Under the pieces are notes generated by a model, which saw only the letters and a list, made by a program, of their open reading frames with translations, searched no databases and was not told where the DNA came from. Positions 33,804-45,385 of a stretch of DNA of 64,000 nucleotides are shown here, in pieces (position 1 is the stretch's first letter; each line of letters starts with the position of its first letter). The position numbers were made by a program, and so were the translations under genes. The stretch comes from Anisodus tanguticus (lineage: Eukaryota; Streptophyta; Magnoliopsida; Solanales; Solanaceae), in contig CM067541.1 of the NCBI GenBank assembly GCA_034509755.1, positions 10,156,001 to 10,220,000 on the forward strand. Reading direction: 5' to 3'.

Positions 33804-34750
33804 TGGCTCGGAAACTGAGAGCTGCGGAAGAAAAAATATGGGAGAGGTATGAAAAATCTTTTATTTATTGGTGTGGTGTAAACATTCGGTGCGGATACGT
33901 TTTTACGTGAAGAATGACTTTTAAGTTTTAACTATTTATTTGGAGCATGCTACAAAAAATGGTATTATATGTTTATCTTCTCGTAACGTTGGTGGCAGAT
34001 CTGATATTTTATCCAAATTGGAATCCCTTTCTTCTGATTCTGAAAGAAAGAATTGACTTAATGGTGAAAACATGAAGGTCGATTGTGATACCTTGGAGCG
34101 TGATGTCACCCAACCCACTGTGTCCCATTCAAATTCAAAATTAGGACTGAATCGTGATCGACTCTCAGGTCTTCATAATTTCATTTTTTAACGAAGTGGA
34201 TTAAATTGAAGGCATCAAGATTCAAGAAGATGCAATGATCAATTTTCATAGTTTCATTTTCAGTATAAATTTGACCTTCTCCTTTTTTGGGATCTTGTAA
34301 TGGGCTTGCCAATTTCATTCATGGTGTAATAGTAAGATATGATAATATTAGGATCAATGTATGATTTTGCTTCTCAGCCTACATATTTTAGTCTAATTAA
34401 TGAAAGTTAAGATAAAAAGAAGTATAGATAATTAGAAGAACGAGAAGTTAAAATTTATAAATTGGGTCTTTGGATCATCAATTCAAGTAAAGAAGTTATC
34501 AAGTATTGTACACAACCAACTTTTATTTGTTCTACTCATGATGATGTTGTTGAACATGTTATAAACATAGTTTAATGTCAGTATCAGTACCGCTTTTCCG
34601 TGAGAGTAAAACTAGATAGTATCGTAGGGAACTTCTTTTGATTGCTATATCAGGACCATCATACGCCGAGAAAATCACTAACCGTAAGCGTTAAAATAAA
34701 AGAGGGATGCAACAATGATTGGTCTCGGCCCTTGAGCCTTAAACTCTGGC
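33804..34750. other. Unassigned stretch right of element B
   Basis: Apart from a few bases that may belong to the leader of element B, I see no LTR, PBS or gene here. The missing 5' LTR of B should have been in this interval. Confidence 0.45.
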
Positions 34751-34759
34751 TTAATCTTT

Positions 34760-35025
34760 TTTTTTTAATAACTAGTTTCCTGACTTACGCTAGATTATTC
34801 TTGGAGATAGTAGTCACGGTCATACAACACTACTACCAGTAAATCGCAGGATGTGCCTGAATGACCAGAGTTTGAGAACAGAGCAACTGATATCACCTAC
34901 AAGGTCCTACCCCAGAAGAGAGTAAATTGCTCCCATCAGGGTTCGAACTCACACTGCAAGCCTCCAGCTGGATTTTAAGTTCACCTCCTTTGCCATCCAG
35001 CTATGCCCCGGAAACTACCTTTGGA
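34760..35025 (-). mobile_element. tRNA-derived SINE
   Basis: On the minus strand the head contains an A-box-like TAGCTGGATGG and a B-box-like GAGTTCGAACCC about 45 bp apart, and the element ends in an A-rich tail (plus-strand T run at 34758-34766). TTAATCTTT flanks it on both sides (34751-34759 and 35026-35034). The tail T run overlaps the left duplication, so the boundary is approximate. Confidence 0.5.
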
Positions 35026-35034
35026 TTAATCTTT

Positions 35035-36190
35035 GCCTCAACTTTGTAATCTTTCCAAGTCCTCCAATCTTGGCTCTTTCCGGTAAAAAAAAAATGGATA
35101 GATGAAAAAAATGAGAAACAAATAAATTCAATAACACAACGACAAAACAAAATGAATTTCTATAGACTTTTCAATTTATGGAATGCATACATTTTTCCTC
35201 AAACATAATATTCTCACACTCCAATTATATATTTAATTAATTAGTGTTTCCTAACTTTAAATAAATTAAAATATCATTTTTAAAGATTTTAATAGTTATT
35301 ATTTATCTAATTGTCTTGCCTTTTCATTCAGCAAGATATCTTTAAAATGTTTTTATATTATCTTTATTAATATTACTTTATCTTAAGTTGACAATTATTA
35401 TATTAATCACTTCATTTTGTTTCAAAATGTAATTTTATTAGCAATTTATGACTAAACAAGCCTTGTATTAAAACAAATGTTACTGTAACATTTACATTAT
35501 TAAGCGTATTCTTATATTTATTCTTTATTGAGATAATTTATTAAATAGATGAAGTCTAATTAAGTTAATATAATAGTAAATAGGTAACAGTTAAAGATAA
35601 GATACCGAAGTAAAATTACCATAATATGGTAAACAAAATTTAGTAATAACGTATAATTTGTCTAATTTTGTGAGCCCAAAAAGAGAATATTTCACCTCTA
35701 TATGTATGGTAACACTGACTGTATAATTTACTTCAAATACTATGTGAATACTATTTTCAACTTTTGTTAATAAAAGTAGATAAACTTGTTACATTAAATC
35801 AGTAACTAATTCACTTAGGACAGAACATCACTGTAAAATAGGTCTGCTCTCTACGTCTACACCATACCTCGTAAGGAGAAGGGCATGGCGTGAATCATAA
35901 TTCTCGACACGTGATTTTCGACCCTCCCGAATTTTACACCGATCATTTACTTGACATTTTGATCTTTATCTTATTTTCAAGGAATTTTGTTTGTGAAAAA
36001 TTGAAAAGTACAAAAAATATTCATATTTTGAGATGTAAGTTTTGGTTTTGTTTTCAAAAGAAAGAAAATACTACAATATGTTTATTTAAATTGCTTTAAT
36101 CGGATAAATTTAGATAAAGTATTTTAATTTTCATTTATTATTATCTCATACTAGTTTACATTAGTATTTTTTATATATGGCAGAAATATA
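35035..36190. other. AT-rich stretch, possible decayed repeat at 35838-35888
   Basis: TCTGCTCTCTACGTCTACAC loosely resembles the reverse strand of the dispersed repeat at 59167-59363. Nothing else is recognised. Confidence 0.35.
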
Positions 36191-36279
36191 AGGTAATGCT
36201 GCGTACAACAGATCCTTGAGGTCTGGCCTTTTTCTGGACCCCGTGTATAGTGGGAGCTTAGTGCACTGAGCTGCCCTTT
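36191..36279 (+). mobile_element. Au-like SINE 3' fragment
   Basis: It contains GCTGCGTACAACAGA, GGTCTGGCC, GGACCCCGTGTATAGTGGGA and GCTTAGTGCACTGAGCTGCC, closely following the widespread plant Au-SINE 3' end. The tRNA-like head is absent, so this is a 5'-truncated or decayed copy. Confidence 0.6.
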
Positions 36280-36601
36280 GTTATTTTTTTATATCTTTCT
36301 AGTTATATTTTTTTACAATAAATAAAGAGATAAAAAAGAAAAAAATATTCTTACTTATCAATTGTAACAAATTTCATCTGCACATATTTTGGAATTGTTT
36401 CAGTCGATATGAATTACTTATCAACCAGATTGGAATTCTTACTTTATTTCAGCTGTTTAACCCAAAGTTTAGAAGGATTTTCAGTTCACCTGTTTTAACG
36501 ACGTCTTTGAAGGTCCATCTCTTTTAGTTTATTTTTCGCTAATCGATATGTATACGCATGCCTTTGTTTACTAAGGAAATGAATTCCCTGATTTATTTTA
36601 A

Positions 36602-36775
36602 CCCAAGTATATAAATATATACAATTCTACCTAATCAATTTAGGTTATCTCTAAGGATATGCTAATCAATACAATTGATCTAATCATACTAATTATATGA
36701 TTTTAATTACAACTTAATTGATATAATGAGATATGATGGAGATAATTAGGGATTATGTCCCTAATTATCCTAACA
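36602..36775 (-). repeat. 3' LTR of copia element E
   Basis: 174 bp. It ends on the plus strand with the perfect inverted repeat GATAATTAGGGA...TCCCTAATTATC around a TTATG loop. Confidence 0.85.
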
Positions 36776-38269
36776 GTCCCCCGGAGTCTTAGCGGGAGGT
36801 TCTCGTATGTTGAGACTGTCCCTGAAATCATCAAACAGTACGCGCGGAAGACCTTTGGTGAAGATGTCGGCAATCTGATAACGAGACGGTACATGGAGAA
36901 CACGGGCTTGTCCACGTGCAATCTTTTCTCGGACAAATAAGATATCAATTTTAATGTGTTTGGTATGTTGATGCTGGACAGAGTTACTTGATAAGTAAAT
37001 CGCACTCACATTATCACAATAAGCCACAATTGCTTTTGCAATCGGACAATGGAGTTATAATAGTAGATTACCGAGCCAACATGATTCAACGACCACATTA
37101 GCTACCCCTCGGTATTCTACTTTAGCACTTGGCCGAGACATCGTCGGCTGTCGTTTCGAGAACCATGAAATGAGGTTGTCTCCCAAAAAACACACAATAA
37201 CTAGAGGTTGAACGACGTGTGTCCGGGCAGCCACCCCAATCAGCATCTGTATCAGATGAGAGACTCGAAATGGAGGACTTATACAGATGCAATCCAAAAT
37301 GAAGAGTACCCTTAACATACCGCAGAATCCACTTGAGATCCCCCATATGTTCTTCTTTCAGATCATGCATATGTAAACACACTTACTGAACTGCATAGGA
37401 GATATTACGTCTCATGAAAGTAAGATACTGCAAGACTCCTGCTAGGCTGCAGTAATGTGTTGGGTCACTGTATAGAGTACCTGCAGAGTTACTCAATTTG
37501 ACCTTAATATCAACCGGTGTGTGTTATGGTTTGTAGGAGGACATACCAGTTTTGCCAATGATCTCCTTGGCGTATTTCTTTTGACTGAGAAACAGACCAC
37601 CTGCATATTGGTTACAATAATTCCCCAAAAATAATTTAGAGGACCCAAATCCTTCATTGCAAATTCTGCTGCAAGGAGGGACATAATAAACCAGCGAAGT
37701 GATGTAGATGAGGCCGTGAGAATGATGTCATCTACATATAAGAGGATATATGCCATGTCGCTTCCATTCTTATAAATGAATAAGGACTGATCAGACTTGC
37801 TGTGTGAGAAACCCAATGTGGATATAACCCCTGCAAACCTGTTATACCATGCCCAGTGAGCCTATTTCAAACCATATAAAGATTTTTTCAATAGGCAAAC
37901 ATAATCCGGATGTGTAGAGTCTCGGGAATCCAAAGGATGGTGCATGTAAACTATCTCCTGTAAATGGCCATGTAAGAATGCATTTTTGACATCTAACTGA
38001 TGAATGGACCAGGACTTTGACAGTGCCAGGCTAAAAACAGTCCTGAGATTTGTTGGCTTAACCACCAGACTGAATGTTTCACCACAATCCACGCCAACTT
38101 GCTGACCCTTGCCATCACCAACAAGATGAGCTTTGTATCTCACAACGGAGCCATCAGAATTCATTTTATGACAGTAAACCCACATAGACCTGATAATGTT
38201 CACATTAGATGGACGAGGCACTAACTCCCACGTCTTATTTTTAATAAGAGCATCAATTTCGTCTAACAT
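36776..38269 (-). pseudogene. Element E reverse transcriptase-RNase H (broken)
   Basis: Minus-strand pieces are: 37862-38269 with NKTWELVPR, SMWVYCHK, ETFSLVVKPTN and LDVKNAFLHGHL; 37493-37816 with ILLYVDDIILTASS (catalytic YVDD kept) and AMKDLGPLNYFWG; 37055-37382 with LHMHDLKEEH and RNase H blocks TDADWGGCPDTRRSTSS; and 36770-37027 with DNVSAIYLSSNSVQH, IDILFVREKIARGQ and ADIFTKGLP. Frame changes and stops occur near 37850, 37490, 37390-37320 and 37040. One piece reads on into the LTR because its stop codon is lost. Confidence 0.87.
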
Positions 38270-38439
38270 GATAGTTTTCCAATTTGGGTCTGATAGGGAT
38301 GCTTTGGGATTTTTTGGAAGAGGTGATGGTTGGACTGAGGACGTTAGGTCAAAATGACATTTGGGTTGAAAATCATGTGCATGGTACGGGTTTCAATGGT
38401 CCGTGGTGGGGGAGTTGGGCAGGTTATTAGGCCGAGGAG

Positions 38440-39460
38440 AGGTTTGAGCCAAAACTGACGGTCCAATTACCGCTTGGTGATTGGGCCGACTTAGGTCAAG
38501 GGTTTGCGCCTAAAGTGAAGGGTCCGGGTGCCGGTTTGTGGACACGGGTGAGGGAGCAGTGGGCTCTCTCATTTGAACCTCCCATCCATGATATGTGGAC
38601 TGGGCCGAGGCCGACGGTAAAGAGGTAGTGACCTCCTCACTGCGGACTGGCCCAGTCCCATTTTGTGGTTGGGCCGGTACGGCGTGGGGAGTATTTTGGG
38701 CTGGTCCCATATGATTTTGGGTATTGAGATGGTGTTGTAAAGTTGGATGTATTTCGTCATCCAGAAAATTATATGAAGGTGGGGATACCACATGAGAATT
38801 ATCAAACGGGAATGTAGACTCATCAAAAACTACATGACAAGAGATAATAATTTTTCCGTTCATCATATCATAACATTATATCCCTTATGATTTTGTGGGT
38901 ATCCTAAAAACACACACAGGGTGGAACAAGCATGAAGTTTGATAATGGTTGTGGATGGAAACAAAGGATAAGACAAACATCCAAAAACCTTAAATGTGTA
39001 AAAGATGGGAGACAATAGTACAACCTTTGTGTAGGTGACAATGTTGGAAAGTAGTTTGCTAGGAAGTATATTTAAAAGATATATGGACATTTGAAATGCA
39101 TGATGCCAAAACATTGGTGGTGTGGATGAATTCACAAGAAGCGTGCGAATCATATTATTAATCGTTCGAATTTTTCTTTTGGCTTTCCCATTTTAGGGAG
39201 ATGTATGTGGACATGAAAGACACAAAGACATCCCACTTTGGTGATAGAAATCATTAAATTGAGCATTTAGGAATTCCATCCCATTGTCACATTGAAAACA
39301 TTTAATGGATTTGTCAAATTGAGTTTTGATAAAAACACTAAATTGTTTAAAAGCGGTGAAGGCTTGTGATTTCTGCTCTAAGGGAAATGTCCGCAGAAAA
39401 TTCGAATAATCATCCAAAATAAGCATATACTATTTATGACCTGCAGAACTCAAAACCGGT
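38440..39460 (-). pseudogene. Element E integrase and linker (broken)
   Basis: Minus-strand 39193-39426 shows LILDDYSNFLRTFPL, FQCDNGMEFLN with the second catalytic Asp, and CPHTSP just before the Glu block. 38863-39153 shows MIRTLLVNSSTPPMFW, FGCLSYPLFPST and CVFLGYPQNHKGY. 38510-38866 covers the CHVVFDESTFPF block and a Pro/Ser-rich linker. Frame changes lie near 39190 and 38865. Confidence 0.83.
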
Positions 39461-39465
39461 GATGT

Positions 39466-40101
39466 CTACAAATCACAATGCATAAGATCAAATGGCATAA
39501 GCATATGCGAAGTAGACGATGAACAAGAAAGTTTAACATGCATCCCAAACACACAAGTTTGGCAAACAGAAGAGTCCAAAAATTTATTACAAGCAACAAA
39601 ATTATTCTTCCTAAGAGTATTGAACACGGTGCTCTTGGGTGTTCCAACCGATTGTGTCATACGATAGGGAAAATAGCTGCAAAGGTTTATGGTAGAGTCA
39701 CGTGGTTGTTGGAAAAAAGTAGTGATGGGATACAAGTCCCCCATGCTATTACATCTCATAAGTGGCATCCCCATATGAAAATCCTTCAGAGAAAACACAA
39801 ACATATTAAAATCCACAGAAACATTGTTGTCAGTTGTAAAATGTCGTACAGATACCAAGTTATTAAACAATTTTGGTGCATGCAAAACGTTTTTTAAATA
39901 TAATGGTGGGCGAGGAGGGGGAAGTTTTACCTGACCAATACCACGAATTAAAATTTCCTGCCCACTGCCGATAATAATATTGTTATTATTGCTCATATTA
40001 AAATAAAACGAGAGATTACCTTGATATGCCGTCATGTGTGACATAGTCCCTATGTCCATGTACCACGAATCATCTGGAACATTCAGATTCATGTTGTTCA
40101 T
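39466..40101 (-). pseudogene. Element E protease and pre-integrase segment (altered active site)
   Basis: The open frame has DDSWYMDIGTMSHMTAYQGNL, in which the D-T/S-G protease triad reads D-I-G, so catalysis is expected to be lost. Downstream are LKNVLHAPKLFNNLVSV and the pre-integrase and zinc-binding blocks (CNKFLDSSVCQTCVFGMHV), ending at FDLMHCDL, the first integrase Asp region. Confidence 0.84.
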
Positions 40102-41182
40102 GTCCTGTTCGATATCGGTTGGAGCATAACTTTCGAAAGATGATGCATGGGCTGCAAATGCTTGTTGTGGACGAGATCCTAGAAGTCCGGGTTGTCGGTT
40201 TGAAGAGGAGGGCCTGGCCCACGACGCGGTGGGGTATGGGCACGGAGGGGCAGCCTATTGTGGGGACCAAGCCCACGGCGGGGGCGGGTACTGTCCCCAC
40301 TGGTTCCCGCCGGACTGGGCTTGCGATTGCCATTGCCCCTACTGGTTGTGGTTGTTGATGCTGTCGGCTGGTTGGCCGCCGCCCCTACCCCGTCCCTTTT
40401 CACCATTATTTTTCCTTTGTTATTATTACGATTTGACCCCCATTTTGACCATTGTTGTTGCGATTTCCAGTTCCATCAGAACCAAAATTTTGGGTCTGAA
40501 AATCCGCAGAAAATGAATTGGTGGAGACGAGGGTAGTTCCGGCAGTGGCTGCCCCCGATGCTGTTTTTTTTGCCTTGCGGTTTTCTTCAAGAATTAATCG
40601 CGAACGAGCCTCATAAAATGGAGGCAACAGATTACTTTGTTGAATGAACATAGCAACCCCATCATAATGTTTATTCAACCCCGTAATTAATTGAAGAACC
40701 AACCGTTGATTCGTCATTGGCGCGCCAACGTTGGATAGTTGGTCGGTGAGCATTTTCAACTCTTGACAATAGGTGGAAACGTTTGAAAATCATCCAACTT
40801 CACGTTGGTGAATTGGTTTTCAAGATATACTGCCTTAGAAAGTTTATTATCCTGAAAAATATTTTGTAATCGTTCTCATGCTTGTTGAGCCGTAGAGTCC
40901 GGCTCCAAAATAGTATGCAAAAGATCATTGGAGATGGTGCGGTAAATCCATTGAAGGACTATGACATCTAAGCGAGACCATAACTTTTTGTCAACACCGG
41001 TGATGTCCGATGAAGACTCGGAAGGAATGATATGGTCTATTACTTCATATGCGCGACAATGAATTTTGAATAACTCCGCCTACGAGGAGTATTTCCATTT
41101 TTCATTCTCAAGTGTAATTGCAATAAAATTCTTGACATTGTTTACGACAAAAGCGGGATGAAATTTTCGCTTGTCGGCCATT
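40102..41182 (-). pseudogene. Element E gag (broken)
   Basis: The minus-strand ATG at 41180-41182 starts a copia gag (MADKRKFHPA, then an IAITLENEKW block with a stop soon after, AELFKIHCRAYEVIDHII, VLQWIYRTISNDLLHTI). 40406-40759 carries MLTDQLSNVGAPMTNQRLVL, LITGLNKHYDGV, LLPPFYEARSRLILEENR and an Asn/Gly-rich tail. The region 40180-40400 is a Pro/Arg/Gly-rich tail in shifted frames. At least two frame changes (near 40780 and 40410) break the protein. Confidence 0.83.
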
Positions 41183-41502
41183 GATACCCACGAAAATAGT
41201 AGAATAAAGGTAGGAGAAGAATAGAATAAGAAAATTATTTTGTGAGTGGAGGAGGAACCTTAATCCGGAATTGGTTGTCGGCTAGGAAATAATGGAAGGG
41301 AGGGCGGTATTAGGGTTGTTGTTTAGGGTTAGCCAAAATTGGTGTTAGGGTTAGTTTTATTTTAGGGTTGTTTAGGGTTTGTGAGGAAGGGCGGTTTAGG
41401 GATTTTGAGGGAAACCCTTAGGGTTCCGCCGAAACAAACCGGAAAAGGAAGAGAAAGAAAGAAAAAAATCGGAAAGGGTAAGGCCGAGGGGGGGGGGGTC
41501 AT
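41183..41502 (-). other. 5' leader of element E with telo-box-like motifs
   Basis: Between LTR and gag, the minus strand contains about seven AACCCTAA/AAACCCTAA words (41309-41430) and a poly-C run (plus-strand G run at 41489-41498). AAACCCTAA is the plant telo-box found near promoters and 5' UTRs. Confidence 0.65.
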
Positions 41503-41676
41503 CCCAAGTATACAAATGTATACAATTCTACCTAATCAATTTAGGCTATCTGTAAGGATATGCTAATCAATACAATTGATCTAATCATCCTAATTATATG
41601 ATTCTAATTATAACTTAATTGATATAATGGGATATGATTGAGATAATTAGGGATTATGTCCCTAATTATCCTAACA
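41503..41676 (-). repeat. 5' LTR of copia element E
   Basis: 174 bp, the partner of 36602-36775, with the same terminal palindrome. Confidence 0.85.
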
Positions 41677-42340
41677 GTTTCAACTCCTTAAACCTGTTGT
41701 GTTTGTTTAATTTTGGTAAATCTCACTAATATCTTCTTTTTTCTTTTCTTTTTGCTGCTTGTTTAATGATTGTGCGGTAGATCGTTAAAGGATGTTATGA
41801 GAGATTTCGTTGTTCGTTAATGTTAGTGCCCTACTTGAGTGATAAGAATAAAAACTGAAGCTGGATTTGGGCTTATAAAGTCATTAAACAGGATTTAAGC
41901 ATGTCCAAAATTGTAGTAGTTAATGGTAAATATTGGTTTGTGGTTTCAATAGGTTGGAATTTTGAGCTTTCATATCCATTTACAATTATCCCCGATCATG
42001 TATTAAATTAATAATTATGAGTTGATGGGCGAGATACAATTTTGGGGCTGCTTATCCATGTTCTGTTTAATCTAGTAGCTCCTTTAGTTTTTTTTTTTAA
42101 TTGTTGGAGGAGGAGAATAGTAACTATAAATGGAAGTAACCGTAAATTGACCATTAAACGTTTTTTCTTTTTTTGAAATGTTTTTTGAGTGCTTAATTCA
42201 TATCTAGTTTGATTTGTGATTAAAGGGCATGAAACTAATTTATTTAAATGTTTTTAGTTTATTTATGCGTAAGATGAACAATTAGTTGGCGATTACAATT
42301 TTGAGGTGTTACTTGATAATGGAACGTCATAAAAGAAATT
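41677..42340. other. AT-rich non-coding stretch
   Basis: I see nothing I can name here. Confidence 0.45.
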
Positions 42341-43191
42341 ACTTTGGGGCCTAGACCAATATTAAGACCCAATTGAGCAAAGCGTGAGTTGAACGAGACG
42401 AGATACAAATTTATTTCAAATTTCATTGTCGAACCGAAGAAAAGAGTTGAAACAATAAAGAATTAAATGTCTCGGATGTAATAATTACTTTTAACGCTAG
42501 ATGAGTTTTAGGCACGTTTTAAAATGTTAGTTTCGATTAAGAATGCGGTTACACATCTTATTTTGAAATGCTTACGCACTTCGGCCAATTCTTTTTTTGA
42601 TAATTACTTTCGCTTCGATTAAGAATGCGGTTGCGCATCTTGTGTTGAGACGTTTAATAGAAACTCAAAGACACGGTTACGCGCCTTGGACAAATCTTTC
42701 TTATAATTGAATTTCATTAATTCAAATCAACGTGTAGACAGAGACAAATTAGGTGTGATACATACGAGCGAACAAAGCGATTACACTTCTAAGCCGGTGT
42801 ATGTCAAGATCCAGAAAGAGATTATGCATATGGGTTAAGATTAATAAAAGTTCAACATTAAAACACAAGCAAATCAAAACTTCTAACTCAATTTATCAAA
42901 AAATAGATTAAGCTAAGTATAAGTTGATAAAAGCGACCGTACTAGAACTACGGGACTGGGTAAATGTCTAACACCTCTCCGGTCAACATAATTCCTTACC
43001 GGTCTTTTATTTTCGCGGACCAATAATAAAAGAGTCATTCCTTTTGATTAGAGATTTATAAGGTGACTCGGAATACCAAAATTCAATTTCAAGTGACAAC
43101 TCTGTAAAAGAATTAATCCCTATTAAAAATTGTCATTTCAATTGAAAAACCCTTTTAGTAATTAAAACATGTGTGGGGTGTGACACAAAGC
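42341..43191 (+). mobile_element. Possible Tat-type LTR remnant
   Basis: The 3' part (42940-43191) has the same plan as the LTR ends of C and D: a GGTAAATGTCTAACACCTCTCC stretch, then CTTACCGGTC, TTTTCGCGGACC, AAGGTGACTCGG and a GTGTGACAC end. Upstream, GATTAAGAATGCGGTT...CGCATCTT occurs twice (42536 and 42619). There is no partner LTR, PBS or gag, so it may be a solo or truncated LTR. This is a judgement by similarity of layout only. Confidence 0.35.
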
Positions 43192-45320
43192 TAAAATCTT
43201 AAGACCCAATCAAATAACTAACACATTTTGGTCTCACAAGCCTAGCTAAGTAGCTTAGCCACACATATTTATAAATGTAAAAGGTCTATATAAAATAATA
43301 TTCATGAAAGCTTATAATGATGTTGAAGAAAGAGCTAAAAAGATGAAAAAATCTTCTAACAACCACTAACTTTTGTCTTGAATACAAGAAGACAATAATT
43401 GAATGTAGGATAAAATGAGTTCAAAACCTTAGAAGAGTATTTAGACATCACAAAAATATGCTCTAAAAGCTAGACAAAAATATCTTACCGGAAAGAATTA
43501 CGGAACGTAAAACAAAATTACGGTCGTAAAATCTGATTAGCCACAGTGAAACTGAATTCCTTCACAGCTTAGCAAAATATTTTACCAACTGTAAAAGTAT
43601 TACGGATCATAAAATTTGCCGTTTTTTTTCCTGTTATCTGGTCTTTCTGTTTAGCTTTACGGCCTATTTATGATCCGTAAAATATTCTATGGTCCATAAT
43701 TTCCGCAGTAACTTTGGTCTGTAACTGAACTTCTGATTTCCACACTTTAGAGCTCCTTCTATGCAGTTTTCGTTATCTCTTCTTTTTGGTCACGAATACC
43801 GGAAACAAAGCAAAAATACATAAGAAACAATACAAATCAAATTTAAAGAGTCACAAAAGCCTAAGAAAATAGTATTGAATGTGCGGTACATCAAACCCCA
43901 TCGTCTTAGCCATGAAAACACCTTGAAACCTCCATTTTTATATACATAGTTCCATCTACTTGCTATTTCTTATAGTTTTTAGTTCCATCGTTAAGCAAGG
44001 TTACAGAGGATTTGAGGATCGTGTTTGAGGTTTCCGTAGAAATTTGGACTTGAATATAGGGGTCGTTTCATTGACGTTCATCTCTACTTTGATTTTTTCC
44101 TACTATGTTGTCGTTGGCTTGTTGTTGTTCTATTGGAATATGAATGTTTTTTGTTAAAAAAAAACACAAGGATGGTTGATGTGCATTTGCTCAAAGAAAT
44201 TTTATCCTGTTTATGTTTCTTTTTTTTCTCAATAATCAACACCCTCTTTATCAACTTTAAATTAAACAGTCCGACTAAGAAGCCACATATCTAAAACATC
44301 ATAAAAGTAGAACAAGTAAATTTGAAATATACAAGAATGTTGTTACCTGTTTTGTTTTGCCCAAACCCAGAATGCCGCCTTTACCATCACAGTGAAGAGA
44401 CCACAGCAACTTTACTTGGTAATGCAATAGGGATATGATACTTATCTTTCTATGTACTTCATTTGTGTCCTCTTGTTTCCCCATGCGTATCCATACGCTA
44501 TGGCTAATGGATTGCTCAAGGAGGACGTATATCCCAATTTCGGTTGGTTTGAGGAGCCTTGGAAGTGTGATCAGTTATTTGTGTTACGATTCACTTTTAA
44601 ACTCGATTAAAAGCATCCCAATAACGTGACTTTTCATATGAAAACAAAATCGGCACTTAATTTTATGGAATTAGGAAATCATATTGAAAAAATATTTGAG
44701 AAAATTTTTGAACGAGGTTATTTAATATCAAAGAAAGGATAAGGGTTCTGATGATTTTCGGAGAAAGGTATTAAGCACCTCGAGAAAATCGGAAACGTGA
44801 TTACCCACGAATTTAAACAATTTTATCTAAAAAGGTATAACTTGATTGAAAAGTAGGAAAATTTTGAAAGAGGTTATTTAAACGAATAATTTATATTCCC
44901 TTTAATCAATATATTTAAAGTAAAGCGGAGTTATAAATTTTACCTAATACCTGAACCATTTGTATTATTTTCATTTTGTGAATTAATTTAAATGTCTAAA
45001 TATTTAAGTAAACCTTTAACACTATGATGTTAATTGTACTTATCCAATTAAGACTTTGAATTACATAATTACTTCAATTTTGAATCAGATTAATATAATT
45101 TTTTTGGACTTTTTGCTTGATAACTTGAAAAGATATGAATATTTTTTCAGTCATTCTTTCAAAATTACTCATTTTTACAACTTAAAGACATGAAATCATC
45201 TCAAATTGAATATAAGAGATATGTTTGGGCCCTAAGTCAAATTTGAAATAGGCGCAAATAATTCCAAATCAATCTAAAGGCCCAATTTTAAGAATCCTGA
45301 AGTTGATACTTTAAGAATCC
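43192..45320. other. AT-rich stretch with a palindrome cluster
   Basis: 43500-43710 contains repeated TTACGG/CGTAA words and a 14-bp inverted repeat (43600-43613 and 43667-43680, TTACGGATCATAAA). Elsewhere I see no gene or element I can support. Confidence 0.5.
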
Positions 45321-45385
45321 TGGACAATCCTCACCCTACAAGCTAGCTTTTGGGGTTGAGTTAAACCCAAAATTCATTCTTTACA
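45321..45385 (+). mobile_element. TRIM LTR fragment
   Basis: TGGACAATCCTCACCCTACA followed by AGCTAGCTTTTGGGGTTGAG and ending CATTCTTTACA matches the 3' half of the TRIM LTRs at 48267-48386. It is a truncated relic. Confidence 0.75.

Larger units (their letters stand above)
36602..41676 (-). mobile_element. Ty1/copia LTR retrotransposon E (full length, decayed)
   Basis: Two matching repeats of 174 bp (36602-36775 and 41503-41676) enclose gag, protease, integrase, RT and RNase H in copia order on the minus strand. The LTRs start TGTTAGGATAATTAGGG on the minus strand, directly after a CCGGGGGA polypurine tract. Their other end (CTTGGG) does not show CA, and no clear PBS or target duplication is found, so the outer limit is approximate. 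About nine LTR mismatches by eye and many frame breaks mark it as old. Confidence 0.88.

Noticed and set aside
44299..44484. A short minus-strand frame with a P-loop-like GKGGILGLGKTKQ
   Set aside because: The glycine-rich string resembles a nucleotide-binding loop, but the frame is 61 codons with no further NB-ARC or kinase motifs.
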